From an uncultured Lachnospiraceae bacterium (GTDB lineage: Bacteria > Bacillota > Clostridia > Lachnospirales > Lachnospiraceae), in NCBI GenBank assembly GCA_902476265.1, contig CABSCP010000012.1, positions 26,919-90,918 of the forward strand: a stretch of DNA of 64,000 nucleotides. Direction: 5' to 3'. This document shows, piece after piece, positions 1 through 10,100 of the stretch. The notes under the pieces are model-generated. The model saw nothing but the letters and a program-made list of their open reading frames with translations. It did no database searches and was not told the origin of the DNA. A program made the translations under genes and the position numbers. How positions within the stretch are numbered: position 1 is the stretch's first letter; each line of letters begins with the position of its first letter.

Positions 1-9
1 GTTGTTCAT
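1..9 (-). CDS. Possible first codons of next operon gene (partial)
   Basis: On the minus strand the window ends with ATG AAC AAC, preceded by a purine-rich AAAGAAAGG stretch. This could be the start of the next gene of the sugar-uptake operon, which would run off the left edge. Only three codons are visible and the purine stretch lies unusually close to the ATG, so the call is weak. Confidence 0.25.
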
Positions 10-29
10 CCTTTCTTTCTATGTTTGTA

Positions 30-53
30 CTGTCCGCCTTTTACAGCGGACAG
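30..53 (-). other. Intercistronic hairpin after the permease gene
   Basis: CTGTCCGC and GCGGACAG form an 8-bp perfect stem around an 8-nt loop, about 30 nt beyond the permease stop codon. No T-run follows on the minus strand, so it looks more like an mRNA-stabilising or processing hairpin between operon genes than an intrinsic terminator. Confidence 0.4.
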
Positions 54-82
54 CCAACTCACTTGTTTGTTTTCAAATACCG

Positions 83-1018
83 TCATTCCTTAACGGAACC
101 GATTGTCAGACCGGATACGAAATACTGCTGGAAGAACGGATATACACAGGCGATGGGTGTCACGATCAGAACCGCCATTGCCATGCGCATGGGCTCCTTG
201 GGCATATTCGTGGCATAGGCCGCGATGGAAGCGCCCATGGTATCCGCATTCTGAGCCAGGAATTCGATATTCTTTTCCACATTCATCAGCACTGCCTGCA
301 TGGAATACAGTTTGCTGTTGGAGATATACATCAGGGACAAGAACCAGTCATTCCAGTAGGAGAAGCTCAAAAGGATGCCGATGGTGGCCAGCAGCGGCTT
401 GGAAATCGGAATGACGATGGTGAAGTAAGTACGCATCTGGGAGGCCCCGTCTATTTCCGCCGATTCCAGAATGGACTGCGGAATCGTGGTCCGAAAGAAG
501 GTCTTACAAATGATGACGTTAAAGGAGGACACTGCCAGCGGCAGAATCAGAACCCACAGCGTATCTTTGATATTCAGCACGGAACTGTAAACATTGTAGG
601 TGGAAACCAGACCGCCGCCAAACACCATGGGGATGAATACGATGATCGTATACAGCCCTTTGAGTTTGTAGGTATTTCTGGACAGCGCATAGCCCATGGC
701 CGCCGTCAGAAACAGGCCGATTACCGTTCCCGAAACGGTAACGAACACGGATACCAGGAAGGAACGTCCGATCATCACCCTGTTGTTCCACAGATATTTA
801 TAAGCATCTATGGACCAGGATTTGGGCCAGAAAGAATATCCGATGGAGTTGATACTGTCCATACTGGAAAAAGAAATAATTATGATAAATACTGCCGGAA
901 TAATACAGGTCAGCGCCAGAATGATAAAAATCAGGCTGAACACCACATTCGTAGCCGGTTTAACCCTGTTGATCCTCGATAATACTTCCGGCTCTTTCTC
1001 ACGCTTTGTTTTTAACAT
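83..1018 (-). CDS. Carbohydrate ABC transporter permease, LplC/YtcP type
   Basis: Inner-membrane permease (MalG-like, CUT1 family) of a sugar importer. It has six likely membrane segments starting with a long hydrophobic stretch near residues 25-50. The cytoplasmic EAA loop reads SAEIDGASQMRTYFTIVIPI and would contact the ATPase. A GTG nine bases further upstream would sit directly against the ribosome-binding site, while the ATG at 1018 has GGGAGGTGG at good spacing, so the ATG is preferred (311 residues). It lies 15 nt behind the second permease gene and forms one operon with it and the binding protein. No ATPase is encoded nearby. Lpl/Ytc systems usually share a multitask MsmX-type ATPase encoded elsewhere. 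Substrate is not readable from the sequence; the neighbouring alpha-mannosidase suggests a mannose-containing glycan. Confidence 0.9.
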   Translation of the reverse strand: MLKTKREKEPEVLSRINRVKPATNVVFSLIFIILALTCIIPAVFIIIISFSSMDSINSIGYSFWPKSWSIDAYKYLWNNRVMIGRSFLVSVFVTVSGTVIGLFLTAAMGYALSRNTYKLKGLYTIIVFIPMVFGGGLVSTYNVYSSVLNIKDTLWVLILPLAVSSFNVIICKTFFRTTIPQSILESAEIDGASQMRTYFTIVIPISKPLLATIGILLSFSYWNDWFLSLMYISNSKLYSMQAVLMNVEKNIEFLAQNADTMGASIAAYATNMPKEPMRMAMAVLIVTPIACVYPFFQQYFVSGLTIGSVKE

Positions 1019-1033
1019 CTTCTCCACCTCCCC

Positions 1034-1993
1034 TTAAATGATCGCGCTGTCGCTGTCAACCTTCTTCACGATCCAGTTACTCAAAAGGATCAGCGCACAG
1101 CCGACAACCGACTGCAGGAAGGCCGCTGCGGAACCCATATTGGGATTCGGCTGCGTTTTTATCATCTTGTAAATGAATACGTCTATGGTCTCCGTCACCG
1201 TATACAGGGAATCGGAAGCCTTTGTGACCTGGTAGAACAGACCGAAATCGCTTCGTACCAGACCGCCCATCGCCAGAATGAACATCATGATGATGACGGA
1301 TTTCATCAGCGGCAGTGTGATCTTTGTCGCCTGCTGGAACTTGGTGGCGCCGTCAATCATGGCCGCTTCATAGAGAGTGCCGTCAATGCCTGTGATAGTC
1401 GCCAGATAGACCACCATGCCATAGCCCATGCCCTTCCACTGGCTCAAAAATACCAGGAGCACCGGCCAGTATTTCGGCTGCTGATACCAGCTGATAGGAT
1501 CCTTGCCCATGCTCACCAGAAGATTGTTGACCATCCCCTTATCCGGGCTTAAAAAGGCGAATACGAAGTAAGTGACAACAACCCATGACATGAAATAAGG
1601 CAGGAACATAAAGGTTTGACAGGTCTTACCGAATTTCTTGGAATACAGCTGGCTCATCATCAGGGATAAGCAGACCGGAATCACGATTCCCAAAATGATG
1701 AATACCACGTTATATAAAAGCGTGAGCTTTACCACAAGCGCGCCGGAACCGGAAGTGAATAAGAACTCAAAGTTCTTAAAGCCGTTCCAGTCGCTTTTTA
1801 ACAGGTTATAAAAAAAGCTCTTCGTCGCATCCGCAATTTTGAAGTTTTTAAAGGCCATCAATACACCGAACATCGGAAAATAGCAAAAACAGATGTACCA
1901 GATGACTGTGGGCAGTGTTAAAACGGTCAGCTCTGTGTCCCGCTTGGCCCATCTGTCTTTTTTCTTTTTTTGCGCCGCCATTTCTTTTCCCAT
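1034..1993 (-). CDS. Carbohydrate ABC transporter permease, LplB/YteP type
   Basis: Partner permease (MalF-like) of the importer, 319 residues. A lysine-rich cytoplasmic tail (residues 1-25) is followed by about six membrane segments. The EAA motif is EAAMIDGATKFQQATKITLP in the C-terminal third. The ATG at 1993 is preceded by AGAGGGG at normal spacing. It lies 36 nt behind the binding-protein gene and 15 nt before the second permease, so the three genes are almost certainly co-transcribed. The lengthened N-terminus is normal for LplB-type permeases. Function as a subunit of a family-1 oligosaccharide importer is known for the family; the substrate is inferred only. Confidence 0.9.
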   Translation of the reverse strand: MGKEMAAQKKKKDRWAKRDTELTVLTLPTVIWYICFCYFPMFGVLMAFKNFKIADATKSFFYNLLKSDWNGFKNFEFLFTSGSGALVVKLTLLYNVVFIILGIVIPVCLSLMMSQLYSKKFGKTCQTFMFLPYFMSWVVVTYFVFAFLSPDKGMVNNLLVSMGKDPISWYQQPKYWPVLLVFLSQWKGMGYGMVVYLATITGIDGTLYEAAMIDGATKFQQATKITLPLMKSVIIMMFILAMGGLVRSDFGLFYQVTKASDSLYTVTETIDVFIYKMIKTQPNPNMGSAAAFLQSVVGCALILLSNWIVKKVDSDSAII

Positions 1994-2029
1994 TTCATAC
2001 CCCTCTTTCTCTTTCCTACCGTTTGCTGT

Positions 2030-3595
2030 TTAAGATTTTTCTTTCCAAAGATCGATCTGCCTCTGCATCTCATCGATCACATCCTGCATCCCGTTCTCTT
2101 TCAGCTTTTCGACAAGCTTTGGAAGATAAACCTGCGGGTCCACGCTGCCCGTATAAAGTGCCGGACCATATTCATCCAGAATGATGCGGAAATTGGAAAT
2201 CTGGGTCTGCACCCGGCCCGCATCAAAATCGAATCCGAACGTAGGCGCTTCCACCGACTTTTTGTTATATGCCTGAAAGGTGTCCCACTTATCAATCGGG
2301 TCCGTATCCGGCACCCAGGTGGTAAAAAGGCCTCCCTGTACGTAATAGGGAACCGAATATCCGCTGTTTTCCAACAGATGCACCTTACAGTCATAAATAT
2401 AACTTTTCCCCTCAGCCGCTTCCTTTTCCTCTTGTGTCACCGGCACCTTTTCATAGTGCACGTTTTCAATGCCGTAGTTTAAAAGATTGCGAAGATACTG
2501 ATCTGTGTTCACCAGATTTAAAAATTCCACCGCTTTTTCCGGATGCCTGCAGTCTTTTGAAATCACGGTGAGCGCTCCCCTTGCCGACGCGTTGGTGATC
2601 TGCGTCTCCATAATCTGGGAAGCCACCACGGGATGGCCGAGACTTTTGCTCCATGAGGTTTCCGCATAGGGCTGGCCGTCGCCTTTTGTCACAAAGCGTT
2701 TCACCGATTTGTCGTCCCTCGCCACCGCCGCATCAGAGTTGATATAGCCGGCTTCAAAGTATCGGTGAAGTGTTTGCAGTGTCTCCTGCATCCGTTGCGT
2801 TTCAAAAACATTTTTGACAGTCAGTGTTTCATCCCCGTATTCAATGCCGACAGGATCTGTTATTTTATCCATGTAAGTGGGGGCGGTAAAATCCGCTGTC
2901 AGATAAAGAGGGACAACTCCGGGTTCTTTCTCCCGGATCAGCGCAAGATACGGTTCCAGATCTTCCAGCGTATGGATGTCCTGATAGGGAATGTCATATT
3001 TATCCACATATTCCTTTGTGAACACCCACATCGGCATATTGCCGATTTCCTTTTCGCTGGGCACGCCGTAAATTTCCCCGTTGATCCTGGCCGCTCTCCA
3101 GAATCTCTCATCGATCCCGGAAAGGAGATCACTTCCGTATTTGGGAAGCAGATCATCCAATGCAAGCAGCGCGCCTCTCTGGGCATTTTCCAGATAATCA
3201 TTCGCCCAGGAGCTTGAAAATGCCAGATCCCATTCCGCTCCCGTGTTGATGATGTTGCGCATTTTTGTGTTGTAATCATTCCAGTTCACCGGAACAATTT
3301 CCACCGTAACGCCGATCCTGGATTCCGTATAGGCATTCACCTGTTTCTGGACTTCCTCCAGGTCGTCCTGTCTGGCCCCGATCTGATACCAGACCAGGTG
3401 CACCGGCGCCGCCTTTCCCGCCGTTTCCTCTTCCTGTCTGCCGCATCCTGTGAAAAATGCCGCAAGGAGGAGGCAAAGGACAGCTGTCTGCCGAACCGCT
3501 TTTCCAATTCCGTATTTCATAGTTTTCCCTGCGTACTTTCCGTCTGCCTCTTTGTTTCCGTGCTTTTCCGCCATCGTCTTACCGGATACTTTCAT
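2030..3595 (-). CDS. Family 1 extracellular solute-binding lipoprotein (LplA-like)
   Basis: Surface lipoprotein that would capture the oligosaccharide and deliver it to the two downstream permeases. A hydrophobic signal segment ends in the lipobox LAAFFTGC, with the cysteine at residue 51 from the ATG at 3595. A second start at 3520 would give a standard-length signal peptide with the cysteine at 26. Both ATGs have plausible ribosome-binding sites (TGAGGT and AGGGAA), so the start is ambiguous. The mature part (about 470 residues) has the size and character of LplA-type binding proteins. First gene of the operon. Confidence 0.88.
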   Translation of the reverse strand: MKVSGKTMAEKHGNKEADGKYAGKTMKYGIGKAVRQTAVLCLLLAAFFTGCGRQEEETAGKAAPVHLVWYQIGARQDDLEEVQKQVNAYTESRIGVTVEIVPVNWNDYNTKMRNIINTGAEWDLAFSSSWANDYLENAQRGALLALDDLLPKYGSDLLSGIDERFWRAARINGEIYGVPSEKEIGNMPMWVFTKEYVDKYDIPYQDIHTLEDLEPYLALIREKEPGVVPLYLTADFTAPTYMDKITDPVGIEYGDETLTVKNVFETQRMQETLQTLHRYFEAGYINSDAAVARDDKSVKRFVTKGDGQPYAETSWSKSLGHPVVASQIMETQITNASARGALTVISKDCRHPEKAVEFLNLVNTDQYLRNLLNYGIENVHYEKVPVTQEEKEAAEGKSYIYDCKVHLLENSGYSVPYYVQGGLFTTWVPDTDPIDKWDTFQAYNKKSVEAPTFGFDFDAGRVQTQISNFRIILDEYGPALYTGSVDPQVYLPKLVEKLKENGMQDVIDEMQRQIDLWKEKS

Positions 3596-3650
3596 CTTAT
3601 CAAAACCTCATTGTTCGTCATAGTTTAAAACTTATAGGTTTCCTGTACTT

Positions 3651-3680
3651 TTTATAGTTTTTAATAATTTTTACATGCAA
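3651..3680 (-). promoter_or_regulatory. Candidate sigma-A promoter of the sugar-uptake operon
   Basis: Reading the minus strand, TTGCAT (3680-3675) and TATAAA (3656-3651) are separated by 18 bp in a very A+T-rich stretch about 50 nt ahead of the binding-protein gene. An overlapping alternative, TTGTAC-17-TATTAA, also exists. The YesN-type regulator next door would plausibly act here, but no binding site is identified. Confidence 0.4.
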
Positions 3681-3785
3681 TTTGTACAATTTTAATATTT
3701 CATTCCATTAAAAAGACGCTATTTTCACAGATCAATGAACTTTCAATCTGCAAAAACAGCGCCCATTCTTACCATCCTGCACAAA

Positions 3786-3802
3786 TGCCCCACTCCGGGG
3801 CA
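3786..3802 (-). terminator. Weak terminator-like hairpin after the yesN-type gene
   Basis: TGCCCC and GGGGCA pair around a 5-nt loop, immediately past the response-regulator stop. Downstream on the minus strand is ATTTGT, with no real T-run, so termination may be partial. Confidence 0.35.
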
Positions 3803-3804
3803 GA

Positions 3805-5322
3805 TCAATATTTCTTCATTTCCCGCATGGAGGCCGGGGAAATGCCGTAGCTGCTCTTAAACTTCCTGTAAAAATAACTGGTATCCGAATAGCCCACTTC
3901 CCTGGCAATATCATTGATCCGCATATTGGTGGTCAGAATCAGATTCTTCGCCACCCCGTTCCTGACATTGTTCAGGTATTGGGAAAAGGGACAGCCCACC
4001 TCTTTCTGAAAAATCTGCCCCAGGTAGGAGGTATTCATATGATATTTATAAGCCAGGGTTTTCAAATTCATATCGTCCCTGTAATTCTTTTTGACCTCCG
4101 CCATGATCTGGCGCACTACCGGCGTATACTGGGTATTCTCCGTGTTCAGCCAGGAAATGATGTCCGTAATTTCGGAAAGGAACAAAGACTTGATCGATAC
4201 GAGATCTTCTGCCTGATAAATGCTGTCAATCACATCGGACAGCCGGTTTCCTTCTCCTGCCAGGTTGTACTCTGCCCGGATCTCCTGCAGCAGGATCGCA
4301 ATTTTTACCGCAATCTGGTAAAGCACATCCACAGAAGCTTCGTCCTGCATATTGTTGATAAAAAGATCCTCCACATACCGGCCGGCTTCCTTACTGTCCT
4401 TGCTCACGATCAGCCTGGAGAATTTTTCCCGGTCTATGGTGATGTCCCCGTTGGTACGGTTCATGATATGGGCTTCGTCAACGCAGCTTCCATACCCGTC
4501 TATCAACAAATACTTCTGCATTTTCACTACCGTCCGGTATGCTTCCGGAAGTGCCGTAAGTTGCGTAAATACTCCTGAGACCGTGAGGAAAGTCATGATC
4601 CCCAGCTCAATTTCCATTTCATTCTGCAGGTTGGAAAACCAGTCGGTACCCTCATCCCCGTCCGCTCCGTTTTCCGTCAGAATCAGGATGTTGTTGCCCC
4701 GCAGATGCCATACAAAAAGCGCCCTGTCCCCCCGTTTTCCTTCTATATAATGAATCACATCCGTAATTTTGGAACCGGACAGGGTGGTAAGATCCACTTT
4801 CATGATAGCCGCCCTCATGCTGCCGAAGGACTGCAAAAAATCATTTTTCTGCAGATACGCTTCCCTGGCCTGCCCGGTCATGGTGCCGTCCAAAAACTGC
4901 AAAAACTCCACCCGCTCATCGATATAGGAGGTTTTCTGATCCTCAATTTCCTTCAGCCTGAGCATACAGTTTTGTAACGCTTTCACCAGTTCTTCCTCAT
5001 TGATGGGTTTTAAAATATAGTCCTCCACGTCCATGCGGATGGCTGCCCTGGCGTATTCAAACTCATTATAGCCCGAAAGGATGACAAAACGCATGACCGG
5101 ATCGGTTTTGCGCACCTTTTCCAAAAGCTGCAGCCCGTCCATCAGCGGCATGCTCACATCAGTCACGATGATGTCCACCTTTTCCTTCTGTAACAGTTCC
5201 AGGGCTTCCACCCCGTTATGCGCCTTATGGACAATCTGCAAATCCAGTTCTTCCCAGTCGATAATGTTCTCCAGACCCTGCAGGATAAAATCCTCATCCT
5301 CCACCAGCATCACTCGTCTCAT
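3805..5322 (-). CDS. YesN-type response regulator, receiver plus AraC DNA-binding domain
   Basis: Transcription activator of the neighbouring carbohydrate genes, paired with the upstream YesM-type kinase. Residues 1-120 are a receiver with the acidic pocket VEDED near the N-terminus and the phosphorylated Asp55 in TDVSMP. A long middle region follows. The last 100 residues form two AraC-type helix-turn-helix motifs ending INDIAREVGYSDTSYFYRKF. The ATG at 5322 is preferred over a GTG one codon earlier because AAAGGAGGGG is better spaced. This ATG overlaps the kinase stop by one base (TGATG), implying translational coupling. YesN regulators control uptake and degradation of plant or host glycans; the target here is inferred from position. 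Confidence 0.9.
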   Translation of the reverse strand: MRRVMLVEDEDFILQGLENIIDWEELDLQIVHKAHNGVEALELLQKEKVDIIVTDVSMPLMDGLQLLEKVRKTDPVMRFVILSGYNEFEYARAAIRMDVEDYILKPINEEELVKALQNCMLRLKEIEDQKTSYIDERVEFLQFLDGTMTGQAREAYLQKNDFLQSFGSMRAAIMKVDLTTLSGSKITDVIHYIEGKRGDRALFVWHLRGNNILILTENGADGDEGTDWFSNLQNEMEIELGIMTFLTVSGVFTQLTALPEAYRTVVKMQKYLLIDGYGSCVDEAHIMNRTNGDITIDREKFSRLIVSKDSKEAGRYVEDLFINNMQDEASVDVLYQIAVKIAILLQEIRAEYNLAGEGNRLSDVIDSIYQAEDLVSIKSLFLSEITDIISWLNTENTQYTPVVRQIMAEVKKNYRDDMNLKTLAYKYHMNTSYLGQIFQKEVGCPFSQYLNNVRNGVAKNLILTTNMRINDIAREVGYSDTSYFYRKFKSSYGISPASMREMKKY

Positions 5323-7025
5323 CACAGCCCCTCCTTTGTATTTTTAAAACGAAGCGTCACTTTAAGCCCCTTCCAAATGCTTTCGGAAAGGGTCAGACCG
5401 CATTCTTCTCCGTAAACCGCACGCAGCCTGCGGTTTACATTGGCAAGCCCCATGGATTTATGGGAATCAAATTCGTCCGCGCGCAGAGCGGCATTCCTGG
5501 TTTCCATTTCCTCTGCAGGCATTCCCCTGCCGTTGTCCTCAATCACCACCAGCATGAAGTCTCCGGCTTCGCGGACCTCCACCCGGATATAGTTGGAATC
5601 GGACTCCAGGCGGATTCCGTGGGCAAAATAATTTTCCAGAACAGGCTGAATCACAAATTTGATGACGGGCACCTGAAGCAATTTTTCGTCACACTCCATA
5701 TCCCACCGAAACTTCCCGTTGTAGCGGTATTCAAAAAGTTCCATGTATTTTTTGCTGTAATGCAGTTCCTGAGCCAGCAGGATCACGTCGTCGGCTTTTA
5801 ACTGACTCTGAAATAAAGCCGCCATGCTGTAGAGCATCCGCCCCACTTCCCGGTCGCCGTTACAGATCGCCTTCATCCGGATGGCCTCCAGCGTATTATA
5901 TAAAAAATGAGGATTGATCTGGCTTTGCAGCGCGGCCAGCTCCGCATTTTTCTGTTCGATTTCCGCCAGATAACTCCTTTTGATGTAAAGGTCCAGATCC
6001 TGACACATTTGGTTGAAGTTATCCGCAATGATATCCAGTTCATCTCCCTTTTTTCCACAGTCTATGCGTGTATTGAGCTCCCCGGTGGTAACTTTTTCCA
6101 TGCCCTCCACAATCGTCTCCAGCCGGTTCATAATACCGGAAAGGTAGAAATGAATGCCAATTTCCCCCACCGCGGTCAGCGCCGCCCCCAGAGCGATAAT
6201 GGCGATCATTCTCCAGACGGGGATATGGCTGGCCTCTTTTTTTGGCAAAACGGTAAAAATGCGCAGGGACAGGGCATCCTCCTCCCACACATAGGCATTC
6301 AGGCTTTTCTCCAATTCGCTGATACTGACCGCCTGATTCCAGAAAAGGCCTTCCTCTGAAGAGTAAATTGTTCTGGCTGCCGAATCACAGACCAGCAGTT
6401 TCGCCCGGTCATAGAACTTCACAATGTCGTCCAGCTTTTCCGTGGAAAAAACGGCTTCCATCCATCCCATGGCTTCCAGAGTCACAGGATTTCGCAGTTC
6501 CTTCCTGAAATAAATTTCCTTCTGCCCGGCACTGTAAATCTCTTCTTTCTCCATCAGGCGGACCGGTACGGATTCCCGCCGTGTTGTTCCGTCGGATTCA
6601 TAATAGGTCAGGATCTGCTGCTGGATGCTGTAGACCCGGATCCGTTCCAACTGTCCATAGCTGTCAAACATCCCGGACCAGAAATCTTCAATGCCGGAAT
6701 AGGCCACCGAAGAACTTCCCCCATAAGTGTCCAGCCTGTATTTCATATACTCGTCGATATTGTCCGAAAGATAATGACACAGATCATTTAACTCGCTGTA
6801 GGAATTATACAGGCTGCTCATGATATGTTCCGTATTCTCCGAGGACTGTAGGATGTAGTCTCTGGCCTCCTGTGCAGCCAGCTTCATATAATCCTGATTT
6901 GTATCCTTCGCCTGCTGCCGGGATTCCGAAATGGAATACATCACCAGCAAAATCACCACCCCTACCAGAACCGCCGTATAAACCAACAGCATCTTCCGGT
7001 AAAGCTGTCTGGAACCTTTTTTCAT
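5322..7025 (-). CDS. YesM-type sensor histidine kinase
   Basis: Membrane sensor that would detect an extracellular sugar and phosphorylate the regulator encoded just downstream. Layout of the 567 residues: membrane segment at about 11-28, extracellular region at about 30-265, second membrane segment at about 270-292, HAMP linker, then the His_kinase domain with the phospho-accepting His in INPHFLYNTLEAIR (about residue 372), and a HATPase domain with DNGRGMP and GLANVNRRL. This is the standard architecture of the family. The ATG at 7025 has GGAGG six bases upstream. The gene overlaps the regulator by one base. Confidence 0.92.
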   Translation of the reverse strand: MKKGSRQLYRKMLLVYTAVLVGVVILLVMYSISESRQQAKDTNQDYMKLAAQEARDYILQSSENTEHIMSSLYNSYSELNDLCHYLSDNIDEYMKYRLDTYGGSSSVAYSGIEDFWSGMFDSYGQLERIRVYSIQQQILTYYESDGTTRRESVPVRLMEKEEIYSAGQKEIYFRKELRNPVTLEAMGWMEAVFSTEKLDDIVKFYDRAKLLVCDSAARTIYSSEEGLFWNQAVSISELEKSLNAYVWEEDALSLRIFTVLPKKEASHIPVWRMIAIIALGAALTAVGEIGIHFYLSGIMNRLETIVEGMEKVTTGELNTRIDCGKKGDELDIIADNFNQMCQDLDLYIKRSYLAEIEQKNAELAALQSQINPHFLYNTLEAIRMKAICNGDREVGRMLYSMAALFQSQLKADDVILLAQELHYSKKYMELFEYRYNGKFRWDMECDEKLLQVPVIKFVIQPVLENYFAHGIRLESDSNYIRVEVREAGDFMLVVIEDNGRGMPAEEMETRNAALRADEFDSHKSMGLANVNRRLRAVYGEECGLTLSESIWKGLKVTLRFKNTKEGL

Positions 7026-7089
7026 ATCCGTCCTCCGTCCCCGGGCTTTTATCGCATGATACCGGTCACCTTTTCCCGGTATACAAAAA

Positions 7090-7125
7090 GGTACCGGCCG
7101 GCATGAAAGAATGCCTGCCGGTACC
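7090..7125 (-). terminator. Terminator after the alpha-mannosidase gene
   Basis: A long stem (GGTACCGG...CCGGTACC with an inner GGCAT/ATGCC) lies 24 nt beyond the mannosidase stop and is followed on the minus strand by CTTTTTG. It separates the mannosidase from the kinase-regulator pair, which suggests the kinase has its own promoter or is reached by read-through. Confidence 0.65.
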
Positions 7126-7148
7126 GCTCTTCAATTTATTTTATCACA

Positions 7149-10100
7149 TTATTCTCCATCGCGCAAAGGTGCAAAAAGAAGCGTGATGATTTCATAGGGT
7201 TTCACCGTCACGGTGACAGGGCCTTCCTTTTTCCATTCCGTCAGCGGCCGTTCCCTCAGATCGCTCTCACAGTAAGCTTCCCATGTGAAACCGGGGGTTA
7301 CGGTGATGCGGTTGGTGCCGCCGGTGAAATCATGGAAGCGGACCGCGATATACTTTCCGTCCTCCGTTTTCTTCACCGCATCCAGTTCCACACTCTCCCG
7401 GTCAAAGGAAAGGAAGCTTTCAAAGGGCAGATTCAGGCGGCCTTCCACCGCATGCATGGGCTGGTTTAAGGCGCATGCCTCCTGCACCGTGCGGCCTTCC
7501 ACAAAACTGCCGCCGTGAGGAAGCAGGGAGTAGGTAAAATAATGCATTCCCTGATCCTGGCTGTGGTCCGGGCTGGTGGCCGTTTTGATCAGGGTGATGC
7601 GCAGCACATTGTCCTTCACATCATGGCCGTATTTGCAGTCGTTTAACAGGCTGACGCCGTAACCGTATTCGGAAAGGTCCGCAAATCTGTGGGCGACGGT
7701 TTCAAATTTCGCCTGATCCCAGCTGGTGTTCCAGTGATTGGGACGGCGCACATTGCCGTACTGCACGTCAAAGGTGCCGTAGGTGGTGCGGATATCCACC
7801 GGGAACGCCGCTTTCAACAGCTGGTGCCGCTCATGGTAGTCCACTTCGGTTTCAAAGTCGATGCGTCTGTCCGCAGCGTACAGGATCATATCCTGGCTGA
7901 CGGCGGAATTCATGTAATGCCACTTCATCCGGATTTTCAGGCGCACAGGCCCTTCTTCCACCACCTCATATGCGCACAGATCCGTGATTTCCCGCATTTT
8001 CTGCTGATAGAAAATGTCGATGTCCCAGGCATCGTTGCCCATGGGCTTATCCTCAAACACCTGAAGCACGTTGGCCCGCTGGCCTTTGGGCAGCACTTCC
8101 CGTTCAAACTCTTTGTCATACAGCCGTGTGATCTGACCATAGTCGTTTAAGCTCATCACATAAAAAGGCGTTTCCAGCACATGTCCGTCCCCGCTGACTG
8201 TAAAGGGTTTGGCTGCGCCGTTTTCTTCTTCCTTCACCCAAATTTCCAGCCTGCCCATGGAAGGCACCGCTTTCGCATGCACCAGAAGTCCCTTCTCCGT
8301 TTCCTGGGAATCCAGCTTCGTGCCGTCCTTAAGATAAGCGCTGCCTTTGGCTCCTTCCAGAAGAACCGGTCCGTCCATCATAAAGCCGTTGCTGTTGATC
8401 ACCGTATAACGGCCCTTTTCCGGCTTCTGCACGTCCTCAAAAAAGGTCTGCTCCACCGCTTCCCCGATGCCGGCGATCCATTCGTAGTCTTTTTTGGAGT
8501 CCTCATACACTTCAAAAATGGAGGAGCCGGGAATGATATCGTGGAACTGGTCTGTCAGGATATGTTTCCATCCCTTTGTCAGTTCTTCCTGCTGTGCCAG
8601 GGACAGATCCCCGCCCGCCGCCAGCGCGCGCATCACCGTCAGCCACTCCGCTTCCCTGTAAAGGAGTTCCATTTTCCGGTTCATGCGTTTGTTGTGGGCA
8701 TGGCTGGTATAGGTGCCCCGGTGATATTCCAGATAAAGTTCCCCGTCCCAGACATTCACGAACTGATCCGTATTCTTCACGTTCTCTTTGAGTTTGCGGA
8801 AATATTCTCCCGCCGTGCAGGTCTTTACATTGGGCAGTCCGGGAATCCGGTCCAGTCTGCGCCGCTGTTCCAGCATATCCCGGTTGACGCCGCCGCCCCC
8901 GTCTCCGAAGCCGTAGGAAATCAGCAGGTCCTTATTCATATCCTTTTCGCTGTAACTGTCCCAGACACCTTTTACCGTCCTGGGCAGAAGGTTCCCGTTA
9001 TAGGTATAAAACCAGCTGTCCGCCGGGCTGTCCGGTTCCGGTGTGGTGATGAAATGGGTGAGCACTTCGCTGCCGTCGATCCCCTTCCAGTAAAAGGTGT
9101 CGTGGGGCATTCGGTTATACTGGTTCCAGCTGATCTTGGTGGTCATGAACATATCAATGCCGGATTTCTTCAAAATCTGAGGCAGCGCCCAGGAATAGCC
9201 GAACACGTCGGGCAGCCAGAGATATTCCACCTCTTTGTCAAACTCTTCTTTGATAAATTTGCTGCCGATCAGAATCTGCCTTGTCAGGGATTCGCCGCTG
9301 GTCAGGTTGCAGTCCGCTTCCACCCACATGGCGCCGTCCGCTTCCCAGCGCCCTTGTGCAATCCGTTCCCTGATCTGCTCATATAATTCCGGAAAATCTT
9401 CCTTCACATATTCGTAAAGCTGAGGCTGTGTCTGCAGGAAGATATATTCCGGGAACATTTCCATCATCCGCATTACCGTGGAAAAAGAACGGGAACATTT
9501 TTCCCTGGTATTCTTTAATCTCCACAGCCATGCGATGTCGATATGGGTATGCCCCACCGCGTAAACGTTGATATCGGAGCGTTTGCCCATGGCGTCAATC
9601 TTTTCATTCAGCATGTCATCCGCCTGTGCCACGGATTCGTAGAAAGTTTCGCTCCCCGGGTAAGACCAGTCAATGCAGTGCATCGCGCGGTCCAGATTGG
9701 CCAGCAGGTCATGCTTTACCGGATCGTTTTCGGAAAGCTGTGCCACGGTTTTGAGTACCATATCGGACATATAATATAAATCGTCCGTCTTTTCATCCAG
9801 CCATCCGAATTTCGCCCTTTTCAGCTTATGCTCCATCTCCTTGGGCAGGCCGCCGCCCTCCAGACCGGACCACAGGCGGAAGGTAAGGCTTAACTTCCGG
9901 CCGTACATGGATTCCTTAAAAAAGACTTCCTTGTGGTTGACATCCACACCCTGATAGGGTTCCCCGTCAATATACAGAAGGGATTCAAAACCGGAATTGT
10001 TTCCCGCTCCGGTAAAGCCGAAGTCAAACACGCCGACCGCCCTTCTGCCCTTCCATTCGGCAGGAATTTCCACCTCGGTGTGCAGCCAGAGATACTTGTC

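Noticed and set aside
8181..9386. 401-codon open frame on the plus strand
   Set aside because: Lies entirely opposite the GH38 gene, whose family motifs are clear. The antisense frame has no recognisable domain or ribosome-binding site.
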